The notes under the pieces are model-generated. The model ran no database searches, was not told where the DNA came from, and worked only from the letters and a program-made list of their open reading frames with translations. 64,000 nt of DNA from Saxidomus purpurata (taxonomy: Eukaryota > Mollusca > Bivalvia > Venerida > Veneridae), in NCBI GenBank assembly GCA_022818135.1, contig JAFMSR010000007.1:24121846-24185845 (forward strand), given 5' to 3'. Both the position numbers and the translations under genes were made by a program. Shown piece after piece: positions 21,509 to 32,100 of this stretch. Position 1 is the first letter of the stretch. Every line of letters starts with the position of its first letter.

Positions 21509-24500
21509 CTGTAAAAAGATGTTAACGTTGAATAGAACTTATCAAAATAAACATACTTACGGTACTGTAACTAATGCACAAAGCCAGGTTTCAATCAAAT
21601 GATTTCAATACCTATCAATATTAGACTTAAGCTACGACAGATAAATGCACGTGGAAACGGTTTGAATGGATTATTTTGTTATAAATACTCCGACATCAAC
21701 AACGGAGCGAGGTTATCGCATCGCTGGTGTCATGTGACTAACGGTCATGTGATGGAATTGTTTCAAACAAAGAATGCGTAAGTAAAGTAAGCACGCAGAA
21801 AATTCCTTTGAAATGTGTTTGTAGATTTTTCCCGAAAAAGAGATTTGAAAAGTTTTACAGTCGATGTTGTTTCGTCAACACTTATGCCAGAAAGAGCGAT
21901 TTATAATTTAAAGCTATAGACAGATGTTGAAAGTATTATGTCACAAATGCCCAATTAACCATTTAAAGTACTTATTAACTTTCTGTATTCAGGTATCACA
22001 CAACAATTTGACTAAAAAGATATCCGAATAACAAGACAAACCCTAACACGAAAAAAAGACCCTAGCTTGTCAAACGCAGTTCTTTTTTTTCTAAGGTAAA
22101 TGCAAATTGCCAAATATACCTAATCAAAATTAATACAAATGTAACACGATGAAAGTGTTGTAGTGACATTAATTCTACATCAGATCAAAATAATGTCATT
22201 CAACCTGTGAAAAACACGAGATAATGACCTGTATCATTTACAGGAGTCAAGCAGTATAGTTTAGCCATTGAATTCTGATTTTTTTTCCCTTTATTACTAG
22301 TCACACGCTCACGTGCCATATTTCAATGACAAATCATTCTTGGTATCGTATTATATTAGCCCCTGTTCCTCTGGCAGGCTTAGTGTTTAGCAAGTGGCTC
22401 GATAGATTCACTTGCTTTTGTAATGCGGATTATGAAAAACACTAATACAATCCTTGAGAATATGAACTGCCAGAGGCGTTCAAGCAATTTGAAAGTAGTT
22501 TTTCTAAAGCTTAACTTTTGGCAACTACTTCAATATAGTAACATGAAAATGAATTTAAAACACGTCAGTTACCTGGTGGAAAAAATATTAAGAAAATCTT
22601 TCACTTGCAAAACTTTTAGAAACTTTGTAAACGTAAGCTGAAATAATAAAAAGGTCGTGATAACTATTAATAGACTATAGTAGTCTTACTGTAACGGTTT
22701 CACGTGGTCGTTCAGACTGGAATCGTAAATAACACTAGGTAACGGGTCATCTTACATATTTCCTCAGCTGCACTCAATGGTAGATCCTTCACGATCCTAT
22801 ACTACATTTGCATCTATCAACGCGACAAAGGACTCTGGTAACACCGACCGGTAATTGCTCCTCAGTAAAGGGTAAAATCAGCCTTTCCTGGGCAGCACTT
22901 GACCGGTCTACGGTCATCCTTTGTCTGGATGCGGGTCCAGGTTCCGGGGGGTCATCCTTCTTTTTTTTTTTTCGAGGGTGCCATTTCATGCATTTTCTTG
23001 CATTTCAAACGTGTTTTTGATACTTTTAAGATACCGATTTCGGAAACAGAAAATATATATTTATACTCAGATATATATGTAAGGTTGGGGAATTTTAGGG
23101 GGGGCGGGCGTTTTTTCATATGACTGAAGCACATAAGGCAGCAGTTTAAGTGGTTTTGTACTTCATTTCATAAATAAATTGTTTACAGGATGAAGCACAT
23201 TCACACCAGGGCCCGACAGACGGACTGATAAGACAACATGCAGGGTAGGACAACACAGATGGACTCAAGCTTTCGAACTACAATTTGGCCATTGACTTAA
23301 TAATATTTTTCAATAATTGCGTTTTGTCTCGTATAACTACAAAAAAAATACGACGTACTATGTATTGTTAAAACATGCAATATACAGCATTTTAATGTCA
23401 TCGCGTAATCTCTAGCGTAAAATTTATAAAGCATTATATATAAACTAGCTTATATTTTGTGATTTCGTTGCGTTTCGAGTCAGTATTTATTACAATATTT
23501 TATCGTACCACACTCATCCTGAAAATGTCAAACTTCAATTCAATTCAAATAGTTTATTGCATTAAACATACGATTATATGTTTATAGCAAAACAACATGA
23601 TTGCATATACACAGATTTACAAGGATTATAGACTACACAGTGATGGCGAAAGACTCAAACGACGGAATTGACAGCAGGCTTCATTCTCTACATAAGTTAG
23701 CAAAATGTAATTCTTTGGATAAATCTTTAATAACTGTTTTTGAATCTGACATAAATGAATTGTATCCGCTACCAACTTTGATAAAACATATCAAGTAGTA
23801 CATGTATTCAGTAGCGGATGCAGGGGGGGGGGGGGTGGGGGGGGGCGCACACCATTGACTTAAAGGTTTTCTTCCTAAATCGGAGGCATACATTCATTTG
23901 ACCAAAAGACATATCACCACGTACCCAGACTTCTGTTATTTTATCCGTCTTATGCTATTTGGATGTATTTATCAGGCTTTAATTTTTATTTCAACCTTTT
24001 TGTTGCTGACTTTTAAATTATTCCTCTCCTGATTAATTGTATGAAATTATCATATTTTTCTTCACATAGCGAGCAAGTAACAAACAATTTCAGGCATTCG
24101 TTGGCAAATTTCTCTTTCCGGTCTAAATTTACTGTCACACAAACACCATGGACCTATATACACATGTGTGCATATAGGTCCATGACAAAAACATAGTTCC
24201 ATGCTTGTGCGGCGTGTTGTATTATGGTGATAATATGCCGAGCGACAAAGCGCCAAATAGCCAATCCTTCCATTTGAGCCGAGCGACAATGTGACATCGC
24301 GACAACACGCCGCACGACAACGCGCCGTTTGGCGTGCTTCGCTAGCGACAGGACGACAAGACGACAGTGCGACAACTTCGCTAGCGACAGGACGACAAGA
24401 CGACAGTGCGACAACGCGCCGTTTGGCGTTTTGTCGTGTTGTCGCTGGCGACAACACGACGCACAAAAGTGTACCAAATCAGCCACCATACATCAAGCAT

Positions 24501-25135
24501 AATAAATCCTTGTACATGTAGTTCAATAAACACGCTACCAGGACCGTGTTTCAACGGTAAACTGTTTCTGATTGGCTAATTAAAAAGATATAAAACTCTG
24601 TGCTTGGATAGAGATAATGGTATGTATGCAATAAAACGATTTAGGTGGAACCTAATATATATCTAGTAGGTTCCTACTAAATAATTCAGTAGGTACCTAC
24701 TAATTAGTTTGGGGTAACCTTAACGATAGAATTTACACTTTCTCAGCCGAAAGGGTCATAAGTCGGTAATAAGTAACTTCCAACTAATTATTAAGGAGGA
24801 ACCTCTTAGAATATATAGCTACCTACTAAATTATTAGTTAGTACTTACTATATAATTAGTAGGTACCTACTAAATGTTACTTTTGACCTTGATCTTGCAC
24901 CATAAGTGTCAACACATATCAGTTTTGTCACCTAATCCACTGTACACACTACTAGTAATTCTTGACTAGTAATTCTTGATTGACGTTGACAGGACGCAAA
25001 CGCTCGAAGTACATATTAGATCTGATTAAAACAGATGTTATCGACCCAAACGATATTATCCTTCTGCCTGAACGATATTAATCAATTATCAATTATTTAA
25101 TATAGCTTACCACGTGCATATTCGTTAAATGAAAG
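21303..25135 (-). CDS. Single-pass membrane protein, C-terminal part
   Basis: The last exon (21508-21303) encodes a short extracellular stalk, a hydrophobic helix (TTVGFTFLGFFLGIALCVGG), a KRR stop-transfer and a 23-residue cytoplasmic tail ending SVEIK. It starts with 2 nt of a split codon after acceptor ctttttacag. A 25-nt candidate microexon at 25135-25111 (acceptor tttacttcag, donor gtaagc) ends in the needed phase and would add LSFNEYAR. Upstream exons were not found, so the extracellular domain and family are unknown. This looks like a type I receptor or adhesion protein tail; it is distinct from the membrane protein at 28.7 kb, which has its own helix and stop. Confidence 0.55.
23530..23810 (-). 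mobile_element. 3' end of a non-LTR retrotransposon (LINE)
   Basis: On the - strand an open end of a protein (SDSKTVIKDLSKELHFANLC, stop) is followed by about 150 nt ending 'gcaataaactatttgaattgaattgaag', a polyadenylation-like end with an ATTGA tail typical of LINE 3' ends. Confidence 0.5.
24338..24415. repeat. Two perfect 39-bp tandem copies, CGAC-rich
   Basis: 24338-24376 and 24377-24415 are identical. Both flanks share 'acaacgcgccgtttggcg', and the surrounding 24230-24440 is rich in cgacaa/cgacgaca. Confidence 0.75.
24650..24875. repeat. Cluster of agtaggtacctact palindromes
   Basis: Perfect 14-bp palindromes at 24688-24701 and 24858-24871, with partial copies (ctagtaggttcctactaa) between and beside them. 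Confidence 0.6.
25111..25135 (-). CDS. Candidate 25-nt microexon
   Basis: Good acceptor and donor on both sides and compatible phase with the terminal exon 3.6 kb downstream. At 25 nt it could be chance. Confidence 0.3.
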
Positions 25136-25554
25136 CTGAAGTAAAATAGACAATACATCGAATGTGAAATGATACTAATACAGGTTTGGAGGATCAGGTA
25201 AATTTGTCCGAGTGATATTAGTCTCTTTTCACATAGAAAAAACAGTTGTCACCAAATCAAGTGTTCTGCATGTTTTCGAGTTTAAGAGTAGGGATGCTGT
25301 TAACACAAAATAAATAAAAGAACTTTGATCCCTTTCCCTTTTATTTTACACTAATTAAAGAAAATGATAGAATGAACATGATACAAATGGGGATTTACAG
25401 AATCCCTAATATACAAAGAACAACACATGCAATAAAGTCATTTGAGCTACGGCGTACGAAAACATAATTTAGCGCCAATTAATAAATGAGCGAAACCCTA
25501 GTAAAAATTATGAAAAGTCGAAGATTTTGAAAAATAACATAAAACTGGAGATTG

Positions 25555-25985
25555 TTTGTCACGAAAAGACGTTTGTTTCCCACCGCTCTGACATTCACCT
25601 TTGAGCTACTGGTCCCAAATTATAATATACAGCTGGACTTAATAGTGATATTTCTGGCAAAGGTTTATGAAAATCCAGCAAGTTCGTTTTTGAGAAGAAT
25701 CGCCGAAAAGATTTTCTCCTTTCAGGTCCCCGAAACTTTTGAGCTAGTCACCCAAAATTACAATATGCTCAACTAGACTTCATATTGATGCTTCAGGCAA
25801 AATTGTATGCAAATCCAGCAAAGGGTTTTGGAGAAGAAGCATGGATAAGATTGTCTATTTTTATGTCTCCCTGACCTTGACCTTTAACCCAGTGAGCCCA
25901 AATTATATTATGCACAATGAGACTTCATACTGATTCTTCCTGCAGTTTTATGCAGTTTTATGCAAATCCAGCACGGGGTATTAGA
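25555..25985. repeat. Three diverged units of about 150 bp
   Basis: Each unit has 'ccaaattataatat.c', 'gacttcatattgat' and 'tatgcaaatccagca' in the same order, including gaccttgacctttaac. This is the repeat style seen across clam genomes. Confidence 0.65.
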
Positions 25986-26449
25986 TATATTCACTAAAAA
26001 TATAAATACATACCATCAGTTCAGTATGTGTTATTTTTGCTTTGCGATATATGTTTCCATGCTCTTTTAGAAAATTATTGATAAATCCATTTATTTAGGT
26101 ATTGTCTTAACAAAACAATGTGTTGCTTTCATAAATGATCTAACTCATTAGTACATAAAACAGCATGATTGTTTTCCCAGCAAAATTGTTCATTGAAAAG
26201 GTACCAATGTATTACCATGTTTAAAGATAAGGAAAACACTACTCTATATGCAATTCAGGAATGTCTTGCGTTTCGTAGATTTCAACATTAAATTAGATGC
26301 TGCTGCAAAAATACTATTGTGTTCTGTGCGATATGGTTTATAAGTATGCAATTATTCCAGTAAGTAATGGAAGAGAGTTCCATTGACCTAATATTGAATT
26401 ACAGAATTATCTTAAATAATCTTTCCACAACTTGTACACATAGATTTAG

Positions 26450-27045
26450 TTCAAAGTGTGACTGAAAACACGTTTATCTATTATACTGTCTCCTTGTTTA
26501 CACATTGTAAAGAAACATAAAAAGTTCACACATGCAGACACACACACTGTCAAACTGGTATGGTCTAGAGTTTTTAAAATATGAATAAAGAAAAAATAAT
26601 TCCAAAATACCATCACCACAACAATAATCAGACACAAATAAACTATGAGGAAAGGCAAAATGTATGGTTGTTCAGTTGTAACAGATAACCTTTACATGGT
26701 AACCTTTACATGTATCATGGTTGACGCTGATATCTTTAACTTGCGCGTTTTGCAAAAAAAGCTAAATGTATTTCTTGAATAGTAAAGGCGATATTGTCAA
26801 ATGTACTTGAGATCTTATTTCTACATATTTTTTTACCTATGTTCTGATGGTGTCAAAACATTAGTTTACGGTTCAAAACAAAACATGTAATGGTCTAGAA
26901 CTGAATCAAAGGTTTCATAATATGAAATAGAAAAGTGTTCACAGAGAAATGAAACATCGAACTGAGAAAACGCAAACTATGTGGCTATTCAGCTGCAACA
27001 GATAAATCATATTTGTAAATGATTACAACACGTTTGATGCTGATA
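26450..27045. repeat. Two diverged direct copies of about 200 bp
   Basis: 'atggtctaga', 'ttcagttgtaacagataa' and 'gacgctgatatctttaac' at 26560-26740 recur in the same order at 26890-27050. Confidence 0.5.
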
Positions 27046-27112
27046 ATTTTAACTGTGTTTTTGTTTGATGCAAACAGCCAAAATGCTCATAAGTTAGTTC
27101 CGTTTGAGAACA

Positions 27113-27446
27113 ACATTAACGCTATTCTAGCATAAATAGCATCAAAAATCATAAAAATGAAATGCTCTTACTAGTACGACGTTCAATAATGTGAGTGACA
27201 ACGTCCGTGTTGTTTACGTTATATTTATGACGTCACAAACGGTTTTTAAGCCCGGCACTGTTGACGCCGTACATGATTTAAGACTTGGGAGACAGGTCTA
27301 TTGTTTACAATGGCCCTGTACTGCGCATAAATGAAAACGGGTTATAACGGCGCGTGAATCTCCCTGCTAACACACTTTTTTCTCCTGTTAAAACACCGGC
27401 AAAATGGGCAAAAATAGCACATTTTATGCTAGAATATCTGGTCATG
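27113..27446. mobile_element. Inverted-repeat element, copy A
   Basis: Starts 'cgctattctagcataaa' and ends 'ttttatgctagaatatc'; interior has 'aagcccggcactgttgacgc' and 'aacaccggcaaaatgggc'. A family member of 29353 and 31614 (inverted). It lacks coding capacity. Confidence 0.7.
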
Positions 27447-28464
27447 TTAGAATCGAAATATCTCGTAATTATTTTCAGCGTTGTTTCCGTCTAATAAACA
27501 ACTCTCCGGCCTTCGTGGTTTACTACTGCGCATCAGAACTCTAATTCATTGTTTATTATACGGTGAACATTACTTCATAATGAATGATGCAACTTAAGAG
27601 GGGTCACTGTTGAAAATCAAAATAACAAGACAATTTATTGACACTGTGTAGAGACTAACATGTTGGTTGTTAATTTCTGTAACAATAATGATGGGTCGAT
27701 GACTTTTACGCAATATATCGTTATTGATACATCTACGCAAGATGCTAAAAACAGAATTAGCTAGAACTTGGGTATCGTAAACTTTAATGTATCTTGTGTT
27801 TTTTTCAGAATATGTATAAATTTTCCATCTTTATCCATATGTCATACTTTAGGATGAAATACTTGGGATAGTGGTATTTTTATCATAATCAATATTACGC
27901 TCCTTACCATTACCCAACCCACCTTACTAAATTTATATTTTTCAATTTCTTATAAGTGTCATTTTCATGATAAAGGAATAAAAAGGTTTTTGAAATATTG
28001 TGCCTATAGTTTGACGAAGACGTTTGTTTTAGAAGGCAAAATTAAAAAATGGTGGTTGGTGTGCATATAAGAAAGAAATTCAATAAAAACTGTGTTTCTT
28101 AGATTTCGCTAGACTTTGAGATATGACGGCATAGATCTGTAACAAAGAAATGTAACAGGAACTTGCTATTACTGTGTTTTTATATCCTGACAATTCTCCT
28201 TTAAATAAATTTTGAATTAAATGAATATCTTTTACAGTTTTTTTAGAAATGACTATTTTTGTAACCTTCCCCCCATTTTAGCATATAGCAAAATTTATCA
28301 ATTTAGTCACAAAATGCGAGGTCAAAATTGTTTTTCTTTAAAATATATAAGTTTATGACTGCATTTTTTTCAAGTTAAGTTATAATTTTTTAAATATAAC
28401 AATTATAGTAAATTTTCGGAAGTGCAAAATTCAAAAACCTCACCAGTGACTCCCCTTAAGAACT

Positions 28465-28625
28465 TTTTTATAAATCATTAATGTTATATAAACGCAGTTA
28501 GAAAAAATAGAACAGGTAATGAATATTACTAATGTTATGGCGAAAATAAACGCAATTAGAATAGAACAGATGATGAATATCACTAATGTTATAACGAATA
28601 CGCTTATAATATTCCTCACAGTTTC
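28465..28625. repeat. Two tandem units of about 62 bp
   Basis: 'aacaggtaatgaatattactaatgttatggcgaaaataaacgc' and a close copy follow each other, giving a hydrophobic ORF on the - strand just 3' of the membrane-protein gene. Confidence 0.6.
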
Positions 28626-28748
28626 CTCAACATAATCTTGCTCATTTTCTATCAGTAAGTACATAAGTAAGTCAAAATCCACAATGAATAAGAATAAACG
28701 TCAAATATATTTTAAAATATAAAACAACAAAAAAATGTCCTTCCAATT

Positions 28749-29116
28749 TTAAGGACTTGTAGCCGTCGGACCTGGGAATTTCTCTTCCTGACTGCAATTA
28801 TACAGCAGCTGTTGTTGGTCATGCGCATCTGTCATAATCTTATCAGGGCCGGTGCTTGGACTTGGAGGTTCCTCTCCTAGGCTGATCTCAAGCAGCAGCG
28901 GTTGTTCGTCATGTGAGCCTGCTGTGTATTTGTCGAGTTTGGTGTTTAGCATTGGCAGTTCTAAGCGTGGGAACGACAGGTTCCTTTGTAACATGCCTGC
29001 TTTGGTGTAGTTACGGTTTCCACCATAATCTACTTCGATCTGGACAATACACTCCTTGGACTTGGGAGCTGCATCACCCTTATTCGCCAAGCGCTGATGT
29101 TCTTCACGCTTGGGCA
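28749..29116 (-). CDS. Terminal exon, cytoplasmic tail
   Basis: Acceptor ccttattttgtag, 121 whole codons and TAA at 28751-28749. Begins VPKREEHQR after the split codon. Glu/Pro/Ser-rich, with leucine clusters that could act as sorting signals. Confidence 0.78.
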
Positions 29117-32100
29117 CTACAAAATAAGGTTTGATTATCATTTCAAAATATCACAATGAATTTAGAACAAAAGTAGTCATCTCACGCACACATTTTATGT
29201 TTTGACCTTGACCTCTGAAACTTTCGCCTTGGCATCCAAAAAAATATGTAATAAACTATTCTTAAGAGAATCGGAGGATTTTTATTATTCGAATGGGATA
29301 GTCAAAAACGTTTTCACCGGTTTTCAACATATCCCGAGGGTTTCTGCAGGTGTTATAACATGAAAAAAACGTTCGTTAGCGCTATTCTAGCATACAAACC
29401 ACAAAAATAAGAATGAAACGCTCTTACTGGTACGACTTTCAACAATGCGCGGGACAACGTCCGTGTTGTGTACGTCATATTTATGACATCGCCAGCGGTT
29501 TAAGCCCGGCACTGTTGACGCCGTACTCGATGAAAGACTTTGGAGACAGGTCAGATGTAGTAAACCTGGATTTTTACTACATCTGACCTGGTTTTGAGTT
29601 TAACCTAGGAATTATCAAGACAAACATTTGATCTATTTCCATGATGATTGGGTAGAAAATGTGGTCTCTAGAGTGTTTCCATGTTTTTTTTCTGTGATTT
29701 GACCTGATGACCTAGTTTTTGATCATTGGTGACCAACATTTTATAAAGACAAACAATTTGATAAAGCTTCATGTTGATGAGGTAGAAAATGTGGTCTCTA
29801 GAATGCTTACATTTTTTTCTATATTTGACATGACATTGTTTTCGGCCCTAGATGACCCGGTATTAAATTCGACCGATATTTGATCTGATTTGTCTGTTCT
29901 AGTTTCGAACCTGACCTAGGATTTATCATGACAAACATTCTGGCCTATTTTCATGATGATTGGGTAGAATGTGGCATCTAGAGATTGCTTACAAGGCTTT
30001 TCTACGATTTGGCCTGGTGACCTAGTTCTTAAACCTTGGTGACCTAGTTTCAAACATGACCTAGATTTGAAAAAGACAAACATTTTGATCAAGTTACATG
30101 AATATCAGGTAGAAGATGTGGCATCTAGAGTGATAACAATTTTTTCTACTATTTGACCTAGCGACCCTTTGATGACCAAGAACGTTTTCACAGACAGACA
30201 GACAGACAGACGGACGGACGTTTGACAAGTATTGATCGCATTAGCTCACCATTGATTACTTCGTGCTCAGGTGAGCTAAAAAGAATCAGGTTCGGTTTTG
30301 TGAAACAATTTTTAATCATTCATTTTACTATAGAAACTATTTGTTAACAAAACATTACAAAATAATTGTAACACCAGATATATCGATATACCTTCGGCGC
30401 TTAAATGAGCTGTATAATTTGATTGTTATGATTTATCAAAAAGTTGAACATTTGGGATATTTAATAAAACTTACAGAATAAGTTCATTAAGCCTTAATTC
30501 AATTCATTTACCCATAATGCAATAAATAACTTATTACTATTTAGAAAATAGAATAAGCGAATACATCTCTTTATATCAACGGAATTGAACATAAGTTGCG
30601 TTTCATGACCTTATCTGACTAAATTCTTCATACTTCAGTTACGAATCCTAGGTTTGCACTTTGCTATGCTTTTGTTTGTTTCGATACATCTGGTCCACTT
30701 ACTACTAGGTTATAGGGTAGTCAATATGGAATTATTTAAGTGATTAGGGAGCTTGGTATGTAGCTGAGTAGAAGGATAGTTCTTGTTTAAATGTAATGAA
30801 TGTAATGTCTTGATTGTCATTGTTTGACAAATGGACTAAAATGAGCGTCCACAAGGAATTCCAATAACTCTACCTACTGATGTACTTTTGGGTTCAAAAT
30901 ATCTAATTTTCGAAAAGGATCTAAACTTTTGTGAGAGTAGAAATGGCGACGTTGTCTAGCAAAATCATTTCAGAGCACTGAGAAAGCCGTTGGGTTACAT
31001 GCAAAGCTCATCCTGAGCTAAAAACGCCAAAGTGAGCTGGTAAAAGAAGTCCTTACCCGTTCTGCGGCTACGCATGATGTACCAGTATAAAAAACTCACT
31101 ACCAGGCCAAATAACAGTAGAGCTCCTCCACACCTGTAGGAAAATGCACATACTTAATGTTATTATATATTTAATGTTATTATTAAAAACAACGCTAACG
31201 TATCGGTTGCGACTCAGAGTACAAGTAGCAACAAAACAACGCTCCAAATTTTACAGGGGTTGAAGGAATAGCAATGTTCAGTAAGCTTCTCCAGACATTT
31301 ACAAGTTAATTGAAGGCCGAAGTATCACTTTGGGTGTCAAAATGACATGTAGCTCTTATTTTACCATGAAGTACTTACTGGCGAAATTGAACATTATTTG
31401 TGGAAAATAAACGTAACTTACGTTGCTTTTTAACTTGAAGGTACATCGTATATGAATCAGTTATAGATAAAGCGTAATATTTTGTTACTATGATATTGCA
31501 AAAAAAATATGGACACCTTTCTATCAGCACTTTTATTTTATTAAAGACCCAATACTAAGCACCTGATAGGTATAATTTTTCATCATGTATTTTCATGTTG
31601 TATCTAATCATTCTAGCATAAAATCTGCTGCTTTTGCCCATTTTGCCGGTGTTTTAACAGGAGAAAAAACGTGTGTTAACGGGGAGATTCACGCGCCGTT
31701 ATAACCCGGTTTCATTTATGCGCATCACAGGGCTATTGTAAACAATGGACCTGTCTCCCAAGTCTTACATCATGTACGGCGTCAACAGTGCCGGGCTTAA
31801 AAACCGCTCGTGACGTCATAAATATGACGTACACAACACGGATGTTGTCCCGCGCATTATTGAACGTCGTACCAGTAAGAGCGTTTTATTTTTATTTTTA
31901 TTATTTTTTATGCTATTTTTGCTAGAATAGCGCTAACGCACGTTTTTTTCGTGTTATAACACCTCCAGAAACCCTCGGGATATGTTGATGCCCTCGCACT
32001 AACGGGCTCGGGCACCAAACATCCCTCGGGATTCTGCAGCTGTTATAACACGAAAAACATGCGTTAACCCTACATTGGCTAAAAGATTTTAGCATTAAAC

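Larger units (their letters stand above)
21509..25110. other. Intron or intergenic sequence with retroelement debris
   Basis: Holds a T-run near 22966-22980 next to a possible retroposed segment, a LINE 3' end (23530-23810), G-runs near 23823, a CGAC-rich tandem repeat (24290-24430) and 'tagtaggtacctacta' palindromes (24650-24875). Confidence 0.45.
29117..31056. other. Intron of the Cys-rich membrane protein, repeat-filled
   Basis: Contains element copy B (29353-29556) and a clam-type repeat (29560-30280). From 30290 on it is AT-rich with no structure seen. Confidence 0.5.

Noticed and set aside
24062..24489. 134- and 111-codon - strand ORFs
   Set aside because: They translate the CGAC-rich tandem repeat; repeated peptides mirror the 39-bp unit.
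28440..28682. Hydrophobic 80-codon - strand ORF
   Set aside because: Explained by a 62-bp AT-rich tandem duplication in the likely 3' UTR; no splice support.
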